Shown: positions 1 through 10,835 of the stretch, piece by piece
How positions within the stretch are numbered: position 1 is the stretch's first letter
How the letters are laid out: each line of letters starts with the position of its first letter
The notes under the pieces: generated by a model
What the model was told of the DNA's origin: nothing
The model's database searches: none
What the model saw: the letters and a program-made list of their open reading frames with translations, nothing else
Assembly (NCBI GenBank): GCA_018806985.1
Contig: JADANN010000465.1
Location: forward strand, 1,488,001 to 1,552,000
DNA length: 64,000 nt
Direction: 5' to 3'
DNA from: Angiostrongylus vasorum
Lineage: Eukaryota; Nematoda; Chromadorea; Rhabditida; Metastrongylidae
Made by a program: the position numbers and the translations under genes

Positions 1-680
1 AGGAAATGTTTTTGAACTGTAACAAATGATGATAGAGAGCTGTACCTAATGCGAGAGCATGTTTTTTGTTATTTGTAGCCAGTAGAGTTCGTTGGACAGC
101 TATGAAGTGCTACAGAGGCCAATGCGGACCATGCCCTCTTAAGTCATTCGATGATTTGTATGATTAAAAGAAGACACAGGTGCAAAGGCACAATTGTGTT
201 AAATAGGAACAACAATACAGTACAAAAAACTTCACTGTAAAACTAACTTAGTAACTATTATTACTAAGGAAAAGACGCTATTGAAAGGAAGATGGGAACC
301 ACTGTTTACAGATAGTTTCTAGATGTACTGCTTGCTTGATAGCGTTTATTATAACAAAATCAAACCTGGAAAATGTCGTTAAAATCGGTTGGCCATAAGA
401 TTTGTAAAGAAGGGCGTCAAAAAAGATCGAAAATACCCAGTTATAATGAAGTGTAGACGTAAAGGACATAATAAAAATGAGATTCGGACGTGAAAGACCC
501 ATAGAAGAGAGGTAAATTAAAGGAATCTGACCAGATAGTTGATATCGGAAAGTTGAATAAGCATGAGCATTCAGTGAGATCCATGTTATCCCGTTTGCTT
601 CGGCATTTGAACCCAAAACTGTATCGTTTTTTTTCGTCCTTTTGAATCAGTGAATTTCCGATTAAAAGAGATAAACGAGA
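1..680. other. AT-rich spacer, no gene recognised
   Basis: The two overlapping minus-strand ORFs here (616-278 and 689-441) have no recognisable motif, no convincing splice sites and no repeat match elsewhere in the window. I treat them as chance ORFs in AT-rich DNA. Confidence 0.5.
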
Positions 681-835
681 TGCGATCAAAGACCACGATT
701 ACGATGCGACCACATGTGAAATGGCGCCTTATCTTAGAATGATTTTTTGAACGTCCAGTCTCAAAAGAGGGCGAAGTCGACCAAACGTCTCATATAGAAT
801 CACAGCAACAAGAACTACTTTTACCAACATCGCCC
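680..835 (+). mobile_element. Degraded Penelope-like element tail
   Basis: The stretch reading 'aaatggcgccttatctt' followed by a T-run and 'gaacgtcc' matches the segment just after the GIY-YIG domain of the better PLE at 37.4-38.9 kb, where the same site reads 'cctggcgccttatttca'. Downstream, 'gggcgaagtcgaccaaacgtc' resembles a decayed form of the conserved PLE terminal motif (GGCGAAATCGCCGAAACGTC). The copy is short and badly mutated. Confidence 0.45.
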
Positions 836-1542
836 CAGCTCAACAAGAGTGGTTCGTAAGAACTGTGATTAAGGTCAAAACTTTCTTACCATTAATACGA
901 GTTTGTCATGATCGGCAACGATGTGACCAAGTCGTCGAAATACTTGGTTCAAAAAAACGCACAAATATTGGTGGTGCCATGGTTGCCGCCGAATCAGGCG
1001 CGTGCGCAGTCATTTTGTTCGCGCTTTAGGGGGCGGTGCTTAGACGTAGTGTTAGGCCAAGCGCTAAATGTGGGCAGGGCCAGAGGATCACAAAGTGTAC
1101 AGCATTCTCGATGACTTCTGACTATATTGCCATGCATCACATGACGATTCGTTCCCAATGGGTACGAGTGTCATGATTTAGACCTGTCCAGTAGGTGTCA
1201 GTTGAAGCGTGCGATGTTAATCAATCCTTGCCAAATGCCCCATGTTTTCGACTCCCTTAAGCCCTACAAAGCTAAATGATTGAATGCATATTTGGATTAT
1301 AGAGTGAATTACGGGGCTTGTTGATGTTCTAAGAAAATGGCTTTATCATGCCAACCTCATCTACTACAATTAAGGGATAAAAGAGTCAGTAAGCTCTAGG
1401 CTTGGTGTTAAATCAATCACTACTTGTATATTGCAAGACACGTCTAGGCACTGCGTTATACGCCCTCAAGTTTTATGGGACAATTTACGATTTTATAATC
1501 CATTTCAGTGTCTAAGAAAACCGACGCTGCCATGACACTTAC
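836..1542. other. Spacer, nothing recognised
   Basis: A slightly GC-richer patch around 905-1110 carries a 68-codon plus-strand ORF rich in Arg, Gln and Ser, without a recognisable domain or clean splice sites. Otherwise plain AT-rich sequence. Confidence 0.4.
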
Positions 1543-1607
1543 CAAAGCTTTAAGAATGCTTTAAAAATTGCTTCAACTGCTGCATTGAACCGCATTGTCC
1601 ACTCTCC
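1543..1607 (-). CDS. Possible internal host exon
   Basis: On the minus strand an acceptor ending 'aaattcag' (last base 1608) is followed by 65 bases that stay open in only one frame (GEWTMRFNAAVEAIFKAFLKL) and then by a consensus GTAAGT donor beginning at 1542. Length and splice signals suit a small nematode exon. No family is recognised, no partner exon was found, and two good splice sites around a short open stretch can occur by chance, so this is only a candidate. Confidence 0.2.
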
Positions 1608-1859
1608 CTGAATTTCAACACACAACTAACAGTCGATCAAAAGAAAAAAGAAATGATGACGCACAAGAGCTACGAAAGCAACGAATCAAAGTTTTATCCA
1701 TGCTCTTCAGATAGTTGAACTATTCACCTTCTTAAGACATATAAATACCACCTGTATAACCTGCAAACTGTTGAATCTTAGACTAACTCGAAGAGGAAGC
1801 AAGCAAACTCTCCGCAATGAAGGCAAAAATCTACAAAGAGATCTGCTAGGGAAAAATCT

Positions 1860-2100
1860 GGACATTTATCGGAATTCTTGCTGGTTTCCGCATGATGTGG
1901 TGTAAGACCCAATCTCTCGTGTCATCTACCTAGCTTCGTCACCTTTCGTGTACGGCTGAGTCCTTGATCTCTGATCGCCTCTTCAAATCGGAACCGCGGA
2001 CTCTTTCTCTCACATAGGTGCTAAGGGCAATCAAAGTGTAATCTTCTCGCCAAAGCGTTGGATAGTGCTAACGGCACATTCATTTGTCGAACTAATGTTT
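1860..2100 (-). mobile_element. RTE-A retrotransposon fragment, C-terminal region
   Basis: The minus-strand translation contains VRERVRGSDLKRRSEIKD, which aligns with VRDGIRGSDLRLRSKIKD of the RTE-A copies at 30-35 kb. This is the post-RT C-terminal region typical of RTE-type non-LTR elements. Only this small piece remains and both flanks lose similarity. Confidence 0.55.
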
Positions 2101-2429
2101 GAGTTACGGAAGTGTAGGTTATCAGAAAAAAGACAGTGGTGTGAAACAATGGAATACATATCTGTGTGTATTTCATCTTTACCACTTTCTCGACACTATC
2201 CTAAGTTTTCATATTTCTGGAGATAAAGCATTACTTTGACTTAATGACAAAGAGGTCTATCATTGGACTAACCAGGGACATTCGTTCTATCGAATATAGG
2301 TGATAAATCCTCACCAAACACATTTTCCATAGAAGTCGCTCTCTTTGGTAGGAGTGGAAGATTGATCTTTCCTTGCACGCAGTTCAACCTTGGCAACATT
2401 CGTGCTAACTAGCTAATAGTCGTTTTACT

Positions 2430-2815
2430 TATTTGATACTTGATACTTGAATAGCCCGTCCTCCCTGGTTGTGCGGTCCCCAACATAATCTCCATTTTCA
2501 GAGATTTCCTGGATAGGCCATTGTGGTTCCCTGGAATCCCGAGGACACCCTGGCCAAAGTCTGCCCCCAGGTCTTCATCACCACAGGCAGTCGCAGCCCT
2601 TGCGGATCATAGGGAAGATGTGCCACCATGTGACTTTAGTACCAGGACAGTGGTGGATCCTGGTATTGGTTTACTCTTAGCCAGGCTTCCTGATGGAAAC
2701 GTCGGACTCCTCAGCTTGGGAGAATGCCGGCGGGACGAATCTTCGGCTCTACATCGCAGTCCGACACCCAGGAACACCTCCTAGCCACGATTATGCGGTA
2801 TAGCGTTGGGAGGAA
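2430..2815 (-). mobile_element. Mini-RTE-B: 5' region joined to 3' tail, no coding body
   Basis: Roughly 385 bp related to the 5' region of the long RTE-B copy (14760-15165). Shared landmarks are 'cagtcgcagcccttgcggatcat', 'ggtattggtttactc', 'cagcttggga' and 'cagtccgacacccagga'. Its other end reads 'ttacttatttgatacttgatacttg', like the short-tandem (AAGT-type) tail that ends the RTE-B copy at 20.5 kb. No endonuclease or RT sequence lies between the two ends. The plus-strand ORF 2521-2784 is just the antisense of this repeat. Confidence 0.55.
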
Positions 2816-3134
2816 TAGTCGTTTTAAGAGTGAAAATATCAACAAAAAGAGGACGGTGTAGCTGCCAGGTATAGAACTTCAGTACCAAGTTATTTTTGCT
2901 TGGTTTTCTCAAAAACGCTTGAAAATGTTTAATTTTGGAGGAGTGGTATTACGTTGTCTGTAAAATGCCTTCTCATGGCTAACAATGCCTTTGTGGACTC
3001 GACCGTCTCAACGTCCAGCACTTTTCCCCCTACAATTAGTAGTAGTTCCCGGTGCTGCTTCGGTCGCTCTTTTTGTTCAACAGCACCGTCTTACTGATCT
3101 CGTTTTTTATACTGTTTAACAACTAGCGTCGCCA
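2816..3134. other. Spacer, nothing recognised
   Basis: No ORF, repeat match or RNA-like fold seen. Confidence 0.4.
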
Positions 3135-3393
3135 GTGATCGGATGCGCCCTGCAACACACAGTTTCTTGGACTTGATCTCCGCTCCCGTGGCTCAACAAG
3201 CCTTCCATCACGCCGGAGTCCGCAAATTGGTGCCAGATTTACACGGGAGGATGGCAGAACTGGCTCAATGCATAGGTAGGCTCATTGTAAAAGCCAGATA
3301 TGCATTCAGTCACCTCCAAACAAAAGTTAATGAAGTCGAATGCATGCTGCATCCCTAAAGGATTGGCCAACGCCGAGAGCTTTATCCGTTTTT
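3135..3393 (+). mobile_element. SINE1 copy (tRNA-headed SINE)
   Basis: Matches the SINE1 family defined by comparing about ten copies in this window. The body shows 'gtggctcaacaagccttccatc', 'gtccgcaaattggtgccaga', 'aaaagccagatatgcattcagtcacctcca', 'gaagtcgaatgcatg' and the 3' end 'acgccgagagctttatcc'. The A box is lost in this copy. The two ORFs overlapping it are not genes. Confidence 0.7.
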
Positions 3394-3830
3394 TTGACGT
3401 TTTCCGCGACAACTTGTCTGCGCGGATAACTCGTCCGTGGGTACAGTATCCGACGTGGGGGCTTTGCAACTGTGCTTGACCAACTGACAGCCGGCTGGAA
3501 GTAGCGAAAACTGCGTTCGGAAGCGTTTTATAGCGTCCAAACGGACAACTTGTCCACTTCGAGTGGGCGGTGGTTTTTTGCGTTTTTCTCGCTTAAAACG
3601 CGTTTTTGAGCGATTTCCTCTCGCGGATCCCCGTCCCCGGCCCCACCCCCGAGTAAATCCACGAGGTTGCTGCCAATTAGTGATTGGTAACAATCTCTTG
3701 TAAGCTCGTCAATGAAATAGGGTGCTGAGATAGTTGAAAAACGCAACCCCCAGGCCAGGCTCGAACTCACGACTGTCCTTTTAGGATGCTCACATGTTAG
3801 CAACTGCGACACCGAAGCCCTTTTTTACAT
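3394..3830 (-). repeat. GC-rich repeat with a tRNA-like head
   Basis: On the minus strand, starting at 3820, the sequence resembles a tRNA: an A-box-like stretch (GTCGCAGTTGCTAACATG), a short anticodon-like hairpin (ATCCT-AAA-AGGA) and a B box (GAGTTCGAGCC, about 3757-3767). The T-stem does not pair properly, so it is not a functional tRNA. The region 3540-3660 is unusually rich in C and G for this window (CCCCGTCCCCGGCCCC). I read it as a tRNA-derived SINE of a different family from SINE1; only one copy is present, so its limits are uncertain. Confidence 0.4.
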
Positions 3831-3844
3831 TTTTCTCAACCTCT

Positions 3845-4185
3845 TTTCTATGTTAACGGCGCTATCAGCAATCACCCGTCAACGGGAATGATTTGGGGAA
3901 CACAAATCGGTACTGGACAAAGTTAAGCTGATGTTGCATTTTTTCATATTGTACAACGTTTTATTTACTGCCTAATGTTTTTTTATGACAGAAGATTATG
4001 TGAAGTGCAAACGCAATGATGCTGAGACATTTGCAAAACTCAGACCCCACTCCAGATTTGAACCCGTTATTGCTCATTCTGGGGGTCTCACTTTGCTGCC
4101 AGAAAGGATAAGCGCTGGTTCAAAGCTGGTCTGGTGTCTGAGTTTTACAAATGTTTCAGCATCACTGTGGTTTATGCCATTTGCA
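3845..4185. repeat. PTR element (palindromic tRNA-like repeat)
   Basis: Contains the family landmarks 'ctatcagcaatcacccgtcaacggg', 'tttatttactgcctaatg', 'gatgctgagacatttgcaaaact' and, inverted further on, 'ttttacaaatgtttcagcatcactgtgg'. The two inverted parts make an imperfect foldback. A B-box-like sequence (GGGTTCAAATC on the minus strand) lies near 4060-4070. Confidence 0.6.
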
Positions 4186-4339
4186 TTTAAATCATATCCC
4201 TTTACTAGGTCTCTGCAGAGTAAAAGCTCTGTTTCGATATGTGTTTTTAAAGTGGCGTATCACAGGTCAAAACCTTGCTAACCGTAATAAAGGCAATTAT
4301 AACAAAGTGATTTTTTCCTACAAGAACCAAATTTCCTCA

Positions 4340-4860
4340 TCCCGGTTGCTTAAAATTTTGGTCTTCTGGAGGCGTTGAAGTCGTCGAAGGAGGTTCTGAC
4401 CACGGATTGTTTTTTAAAGGATTGCTCGTACAAGAAGTTTTCGAGATGATCGAAGAAGTGATAGGTTGTAGGAGATGTAGGGAAAGTGAAGCAGTGTTTT
4501 GTACCCCTGCTTGTTCAACGTTTGCAACGCCGAAAGTGCGAGGTGTGTCTGAGCGTTATCTTGCGGAGGATTGCAACGTCACCATTGACCCTGGTCCGCA
4601 ATAGTTTTCGCTTCACCAGGTTTCAGGAAGCTGTTATAAATTAAACCGGTTGTAGACAAGTAAACTGTCAGCATGACCTCCTTTCGGTGATGCTTCGGCC
4701 TTGTAAAATGCTCGGAGCTACATGGTAGTTCAGACACTGAGCCGATCGTCTCCGATTGTGGTAAAGGTTCATTGTTAAGCCCATCCCACTGTGGTTGACA
4801 AACGGGTTGTTTTGCTTGAGCGGAAGAGGCTCCGATGGTACAAGCAAACTTCAATTTCTT
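4340..4860 (-). pseudogene. Mariner-like transposase remnant
   Basis: The minus strand reads KEVMLTVYLSTTGLIYNSFL then KPGE. This fits the mariner transposase core where 'vML.VWWd..G.i...lL.pGe' is usual. Further on, in frames broken by a stop, come DNAQTHLALSALQTLNKQGYKT and a decayed form of the HPPYSPDL segment. The first catalytic Asp (of WWD) appears replaced, the HDN-type Asp survives in QDNA, and the third Asp segment (SPD) is lost as ISYN. The copy is therefore dead. A second, independent remnant of the same family lies at 57190-57700. Family call is from motif order; TIRs were not identified. Confidence 0.65.
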
Positions 4861-5835
4861 TGATTGTTATTCCATTCGTGCAGCATCTATTTGTCGAATC
4901 TTCTCGACTTTCCAACTTTTTTCGAATGTCTTGTAAGAAATCGTGACGATATTTTGTTAATTTGTTTTAGCAAGTAACACATCGTCACCTCCGCGTTTTG
5001 GCAATGGATCGTATTATTTGACACGACCAGTAAATGGCTAAGAAACTAAAGTGGCTCGTCATCACCCGAGTGATTGCTACCAAGGTCACGAAACGACAAC
5101 GCATTACTAATTTTGACCGTTCATTGGTGATTTCTTCATTATCGTCACCATTCTTATTGGAATATGATTCTTCGCCTGCACGTGGCACAAGAGATTTTAT
5201 GTTCTCTTCTTCATCTTCTTCGTTATCACCGTCGATGAGAAGTTCACCGAAGAGAGGTTTCAACCTTTCATTTGCTTGCAAAACTCAGACTTCGAAGTGC
5301 AATTCTTGAACAGTGAGTGAAACATATACGGAACAGTACCATAGTAGCGAAAGACGTCGATGGAATAGAGAAAGAGCGATAATAAATCCAACTGAATGTA
5401 AGAGACACCTAATATCCAAATTAGAGTGATAGTCTCGATTTCGTTCAATAACCCGTAGGAAAGGAGAGCATAACTAGCCTATTGCTAAGAGGTGCCCTAG
5501 AATAAGCACATAATTGTTAGTTCGATCCCGCACCCTACGCCAACAATGTCCTTCATCACTACGAAGTCGACACGTTGCTACCTTATTTGTCTACGAAGAT
5601 AAAAATATAGACTTGATAAATTATTGGGCATCACAGGTAATTGTGTGGGCCGATAATATATTCAATCACCTCTGCGATGTTTAACATCGTTAGTTCCTAA
5701 GTGGGTCAGTCAACGCCAAACTTCTTACACCTTCATCTAAGAAAAATACTGCGCCTTTTAGAGGGGAGCGAGCTGAGGCACACAGATAAGCATTAAATCC
5801 AGTGTTAAGTAACGAATTGTCATTCCCAGATCATT
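4861..5835. other. Spacer with a possible acidic exon on the minus strand
   Basis: Within the minus-strand ORF 5281-4985, residues 9-58 are strongly acidic and protein-like (ELLIDGDNEEDEEENIK and following). It could be an exon of a host gene, with a weak acceptor candidate near 5275 and no clear donor. The rest is AT-rich and unremarkable. Confidence 0.25.
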
Positions 5836-5839
5836 CTCG

Positions 5840-6570
5840 TCGACTGCCGATTGCTGATGGCACTGTTAGGGTAAAAAAACTGGTGACAAAAAGGCAAAAC
5901 AAGAGTGGCGAGACCGATGCCCAAAAGGAGTTCCGAGTTTTGCTCGTATCTCAACGTTTTTGTTTGTAGCCCACAACATACTCTACAATGAAGAAACAAT
6001 AGGCAGTAAATAAAAAAAGTAAACGCTGTGGATCCTACAACGTTAATTTTTTTATTTACTACTATTATTATTTTTCAGGGTAAGATATGAAATGCAATCA
6101 CTGTGATACTCAGATATTTGCAAAACTTGGACCCCAGGCCAGATCAAACAACGATAACATTTTCCGCGTGCTCACAGCACCACCGACGCCTCTGCTTTGC
6201 CTTGCTCTCACCTAGTTTTCTACCCAACGCTGCATTCAGCAACGCATTTCACATCATACCCGAACGTGAACAATCATAAAAAGCATTAAATGAAAAAAGT
6301 TGACATTTCGACTTCGACTAAGGCTTGAGATTATCTGGGTTTAATGCCAATTTGTGTTCGCCAGATCAGTCCCACTAACGAGTGATTGCTGAATCCACGT
6401 TAGGTAGAAAACTGGCTGAGAAAAGCAAAGCATCTGTGGTGCTGTGCGTAACATGTGAGACCCTGGAAAGGGTAATCGCGTTTCCATTTGGCCTGAAATC
6501 CGAAGTTTTCCAAATATCTAAGCATCACGGTGCTAAGGTTTTTTATTTAAAAACATTCCCGCTCATTAAT
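5840..6570. repeat. PTR cluster: three half-units
   Basis: One half at about 5840-6030 ends in 'aataggcagtaaataaaaaaag'. An opposite half follows at about 6045-6180 ('gatactcagatatttgcaaaactt'), then a third, facing back, at about 6280-6560 ('ggaaagggtaatcgcgtttcc', 'ccaaatatctaagcatcacgg'). The third belongs to a subfamily carrying 'gcaaagcatctg', shared in part with the 51.2-51.7 kb cluster. The ORF 6382-6813 runs through it and is not a gene. Confidence 0.6.
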
Positions 6571-7079
6571 GGATGCCAGATAACAGAACACAAACAAATA
6601 ACACTGGAACTTTCAAAGAATGTGCGCAGTGTAACTCTGACAAGAAAATATATGATGACCAATGTATTCCATCCGAGTTATTCTTTCTCTTTCGCTGCTT
6701 GTCATCGTCATCCAAGTTTTCATCCTCCAAAAATGTGCTTAGACTATTTGATGACATCGATCGCAAAAAAATTCTCCAACGCACTCAGTTTCCTTCCGTT
6801 CGCTCTCGATTGAGAGTTTATCGAAAATAAATTTGGAACACCTTTAGCAAAGTACGCAGTTAATGGTGAAAAAATGCTCAGATGAACGGAATTACGGTCT
6901 GAAAGACACAAAAAAAGTTGTGGCCACTTTGGGAGGCGACGTCGCCGGTTTGGATTTACTGCACCACAAAGTGCGATAGGCAAAAAAATTTTCTTAAATC
7001 ACAGTGCATCACAACACTTACTATGAACTGAAATATCTTTGATTTCTGATAGCACCTATAAAAGACGGCTGGGAGAAAG
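6571..7079. other. Spacer, nothing recognised
   Basis: Overlapping short ORFs on both strands, none with a motif or splice context I can support. Confidence 0.35.
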
Positions 7080-7205
7080 GAGAAACAAAGGTTCCGCATG
7101 TATGGTGGTGAACACGTTAGCCGCTGAAAAAGTGTAGTAGCGGGTTCGTTCGCCACCGCAGATACTTGAGGTCCGGACTTTTGCAGCTATCTCATCATCA
7201 TTAAG
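7080..7205. repeat. PTR half-unit fragment
   Basis: Reads 'ggttccgcatgtatggtggtgaacacgttagc', 'gcgggttcgttcgccaccgcagata' and 'cttttgcagctatctcatcatcatt', the inner part of a PTR half. It includes the B-box-like GGGTTCGTTCGCC. Confidence 0.6.
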
Positions 7206-7254
7206 ATATTTCTTTCATAAGACCTATCGTTAAATGCCACACTGTGTAGTTCTC

Positions 7255-7405
7255 AGCATTTCTTGCATTCGATTTGTTTTCCTCGCATCTCATCATCCAC
7301 TAAGGTCTTCGAATTAATGCGAGTCGAATTCGCCGCTTGAAGACTTTCGTCTTCTTTATGAATGTGGCTGAATACTGGTAGGGTAGATTCTCCCAGTTTC
7401 TTCAG
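7255..7405 (-). mobile_element. SINE2 3' fragment
   Basis: Similar to the 3' part of the SINE2 copy at 46980-47323: 'tttcctcgca', 'tccac.aaggtcttc', 'cttgaaga.tttcg'. The tRNA-like head is missing, so this copy is 5'-truncated. Confidence 0.4.
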
Positions 7406-8714
7406 AACATCTGGTGGAATGTTATCACATGAATTATAGGCAGTAATCTATAACTTTTATCTACTACCATTTTTTTATTCACATTCCATGCAGTAAGCTG
7501 AACCTAGACAGTGTGGTATCAGCTTTCCGACCTCAGAGTGTTGGAAGGATTTAAGATGTCCGGGATGGCAGCTTCATTATCAGTGCGCTAGCAATAGGCA
7601 TTATTTTACGCGCACGGTACAAAAGATTAGCCACCATCGCCAAAGCGTTAATTAACGATAGGCAACCTAAAGAGATTTGAAAAAAGAAAAGAAAAGAAAA
7701 AAGAATTCCTTGATTTTAATAGGTCGTAGCCAATTTTTTAGTAGAGCCTACATATTTCGGTGTTGAAGTTCTTTAAAATATTACTTACTACATCGATGCC
7801 CTTCAGAATTTCCGTCAAAATTAGCGCTAGAATGTGAATGACGACATAAATTTTAAAGGTCAACATTTATCCACGCCGCCCTTCCATCTTCGGAGGCGAT
7901 TAGTGTGAGACGTGAGTAGTCTACACGAATGGTTCATACGCACAACGGTGTTTTTCCTGTGTCTTGGAGGGCTTGGAGGGAAAAGCTAGTTTATAATTGT
8001 TTATAATTAAGTATTTTAGCACTTTATTATATACCAAAGAAGATTTTTGCTGCAGTTCACCTCAAGACCCCTTTCGAACTTTTCTTCGCCAAACAGGCGT
8101 TACCAGAGAGAAGTTGAGTTTAACCAACAAAATGCTGAAAAAAGCCAAGGTCAAATTAGTGCAGTTGGGAAAACTGAAACATTTTTAATGAAAAAAGTCA
8201 GAAACATACCAAATGGGGGGCAAGGTAAACTTGTCAAAAAACTTGGACTAGTGAGGGTACCACGAAGCAACAGGTGGGTAAGTCATCGTGTTCTGGGAGA
8301 AAAATTTTTGTAATGTATAAGCCTTTCAGAAAGTTTGCCGTTTTTCACCTTTTTTGCTTCTCACTATCAGGAGGAAAATCGCATTATTCCTCTGAAACGC
8401 ATGCTAGATATGTAAAGATCAGAAACCCAAGACACGTTTCTTCAACACAGTTGCATAGCATTAAGAAAAACCTTTTTCTTATTGAAGACAGCCCTGCCAC
8501 CAATTAACAGAGCACAACGTAGTAGTAGACATTTGAGATGTCAAGGATCGAGATAGCTAGCTACCTTGAGATTGCGAAATTCTTTTCATCACCGTACTCC
8601 ATAGTAATTAGACTCAAATTTGGCCTATACGATTTGATAAAACGCAGTGCACTAATGGCATAGTAAAGGAAAAATTAATAATAATGTGTCAAGTTAGAAA
8701 ATGTAATTTGCTTA
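7406..8714. other. Spacer, nothing recognised
   Basis: A-rich and T-rich stretches with short ORFs (7997-8188, 8047-8313, 8274-8507) that show no domain, start context or splice structure I can defend. Confidence 0.4.
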
Positions 8715-9105
8715 CTCACTTGGATGCTTGGTTGGTTCGTCCTCACTAGTTGTGCGAGCCCCAGCATAATCACCACTTTTTTCGGAGTTTTGCTTGATTA
8801 GTAACTGTGATTTCCTCGAGTTCCGATGTCTGCCTAGCCAAAGTCTACCCCAAGTCGTCACAACCACAGGCAGTCGTCGCCCCTGTAGATCAGAGGGAGA
8901 TTTGCCGCAATGCGACTAGTTTGATACTAGGACGGTGGTGCGTCCAGGCATTGGTTTACTTTTTAGCTGGGCTCACTGACGAAAACGCCAGACTCCTTCT
9001 CAGCTTGGGAGGCCCTGCTGGGGTCGTGGAACTCTGCTGTCCATTGCAGTCCGACACCCAGGAACACACCTCTCAGCAACGCTGAGAGAGTAAACCGCTG
9101 GTAGG
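8715..9105 (-). mobile_element. Mini-RTE-B: 5' region joined to 3' tail
   Basis: Second clean copy of the roughly 390-bp derivative. On the plus strand it runs from 'ttactcacttggatgcttgg' (the RTE-B tail in reverse) through 'ctagttgtgcgagccccagcataat' to 'cagtccgacacccaggaacac' and 'taaaccgctgg'. There is no endonuclease or RT between the two ends. The ORF 8807-9085 is antisense to it. Confidence 0.6.
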
Positions 9106-9984
9106 TAGGAAATACACTCTACTTTCAATATAGAGTTAAGCAGTTGCAAATATCAAAAAGGAAAAAGGGTTAAGCAGTTGCGAATATCAAGATTGAGTTA
9201 GTGGTTTTTGTCATGTTGTCGCTTATTCCAAATGCAATACCGCAGAATTTTAGGACAAAGTAAACGATATTTGTCACCTAAGTTATTTAAATAACAATAA
9301 CAGAATTTAACAATAACATTAACATAACAATCACATTTCAATAAGAAAAAAATATTGCCTTGCTCGTGAAAACTCGTTTCTCGTCTTCCATTCCAGATTA
9401 CATTACTTGTAGCAGTTTTCGTTGTTAATCATGCAGATTTGTCATCAGTTTTCCTATTCTCGAAATGTGAAGAACCTGTCTGTTTTCTGGATCGCTGGGA
9501 AAAAATTCTGCATTGCATGAGTTGTTTCCACTTTGCTTAATTATGCTATAGCAAAAAAATTGTGCAAGTGTTTAGAAGTAATACTGTTAAGAACTGTTAG
9601 TTTTTGGAAATAATACTACTGTATAATTGCAATAGTTTCTTGTGCTGCTAAGCATATTTTTTATCAAACTCACTAATAACGAGGAATTTTTTTCGGAGGG
9701 TACTTTAGTGCGCTTAGAAAGCACTGATTTTATTTGAACTCCTTTTCTTGAGTCTAAGAAAGGATTCGAACCAAGAAGTAATTGTCGTGAGAGAAAAACG
9801 ATTCACATTCAGGCTTTCGAACTGTCTGGTGTACGTAAGTAAGTGTTAAACCCACAATGACTGCCACCTGCCTGTGGCGAAACCTGGGAACGCCTTAGCA
9901 CGGCTATCGTATGATTCCAGAAAGAATCCACTGGAAGTGCACTCAACTCCATTCACAAAGAACACTTTACGCAACAGCCGGATC
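9106..9984. other. Spacer with a short direct repeat
   Basis: The 23-base unit gttaagcagttgcraatatcaa occurs twice, at about 9135-9157 and 9169-9191. A run of 'aacaat'-like repeats occurs at 9285-9340. Nothing else recognised. Confidence 0.45.
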
Positions 9985-10590
9985 AACATGTATGTCCGAA
10001 GATCTTCTGGGTGACCAATTCAGGACAACAAGCCAATAAGAAAAGTGCTATGTATCGCCTTTCATCTCTACGCCACCATAACCTTTCGTCCTGTTGATCG
10101 TCGGGTGCCAGTGAATGTTCCATTTCTTCCTGCTTCGTGCAAAAGTAGCTCAGTGAGTTTTTCTTGCTCCAGGAACTCGCTAAGCTTAATGCATTTCTTC
10201 TAGGGTTTTCGTGAAGGATTCTGACCATCGGGTATGTGGTCTTCCTGCAGTGCGTTTGATATCCCGAGGAACCCAGCCACCAACGACTCTTGTCTATCGA
10301 TTGTCATTCATACGCATTATGTGTCCGGTCCACCTTATCTTTCGACTATTTGGCGTACAGAACGGCGTCTTCGATTTTTGATCGTTGCCTTATTTGTGCG
10401 AAACGGGATACTCCTAACATCGTCCTTTCGACTGCGCGTTCAATAACGCTGAGTGATCTTTCATCCTGCCTACGCATCTACCAGGTTTCTGACGCATACC
10501 TTAGGACAGGAAGTACCGTTGAGTTGAAAAGGCGGGCACAGAGTTTGGTGTTCTTTGTTCCCTTCACTACATCCTCGATGCTCCTGAAAG
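9985..10590 (-). mobile_element. RTE-A fragment, 3' part
   Basis: On the minus strand, MVRILHENPRRNA matches MVRVLHEKPRKKD of the plus RTE-A copy (35593 onward). The plus-strand shadow 10290-10600 parallels the shadow of the other RTE-A copies. The piece covers the C-terminal region after the RT domain. A PTR element interrupts it at 10590, and a short RTE-A remnant resumes at 10776, so part of the element has also been lost. Confidence 0.65.
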
Positions 10591-10775
10591 CTTGTGAAAC
10601 GAAGGTCCCGCATGGTGTGGTGGTGAACGCGTCACTCCCCGGAAAGGACAATAGCACGTTAGTTCTCCACCGCAGACAACTGCGGTCCGGTGTTTTGCAA
10701 ATATCTCAGCATCATTGAAGTTATATTTCGCAATATACCCTGCCATTAAAAAAGCGTAAGCAGTAAATAAAACGG
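10590..10775. repeat. PTR half-unit inside an RTE-A remnant
   Basis: Reads 'gtcccgcatggtgtggtggtgaacgcg', 'ttctccaccgcagacaactgcggtccgg', 'ttttgcaaatatctcagcatcattg' and ends 'gtaagcagtaaataaaa'. It is a clean half-unit with RTE-A sequence on both sides. Confidence 0.7.
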
Positions 10776-10835
10776 TTAAGATGTTAATGTCGTTGTGGAT
10801 GGTGATATCTTGGTTGTAAAATTTGCTGTACTTCT
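10776..10835 (-). mobile_element. RTE-A remnant continuing after the PTR insertion
   Basis: 'atgttaatgtcgttgtgga' and 'tggtgatatcttggttgt' match 31237-31279 of the minus RTE-A copy. This encodes the FTTKISPFHNDINI region just before the RT catalytic domain. Confidence 0.6.

Noticed and set aside
3745..3820. tRNA gene on the minus strand
   Set aside because: A and B boxes are present but the acceptor and T stems do not pair; treated as a SINE head.
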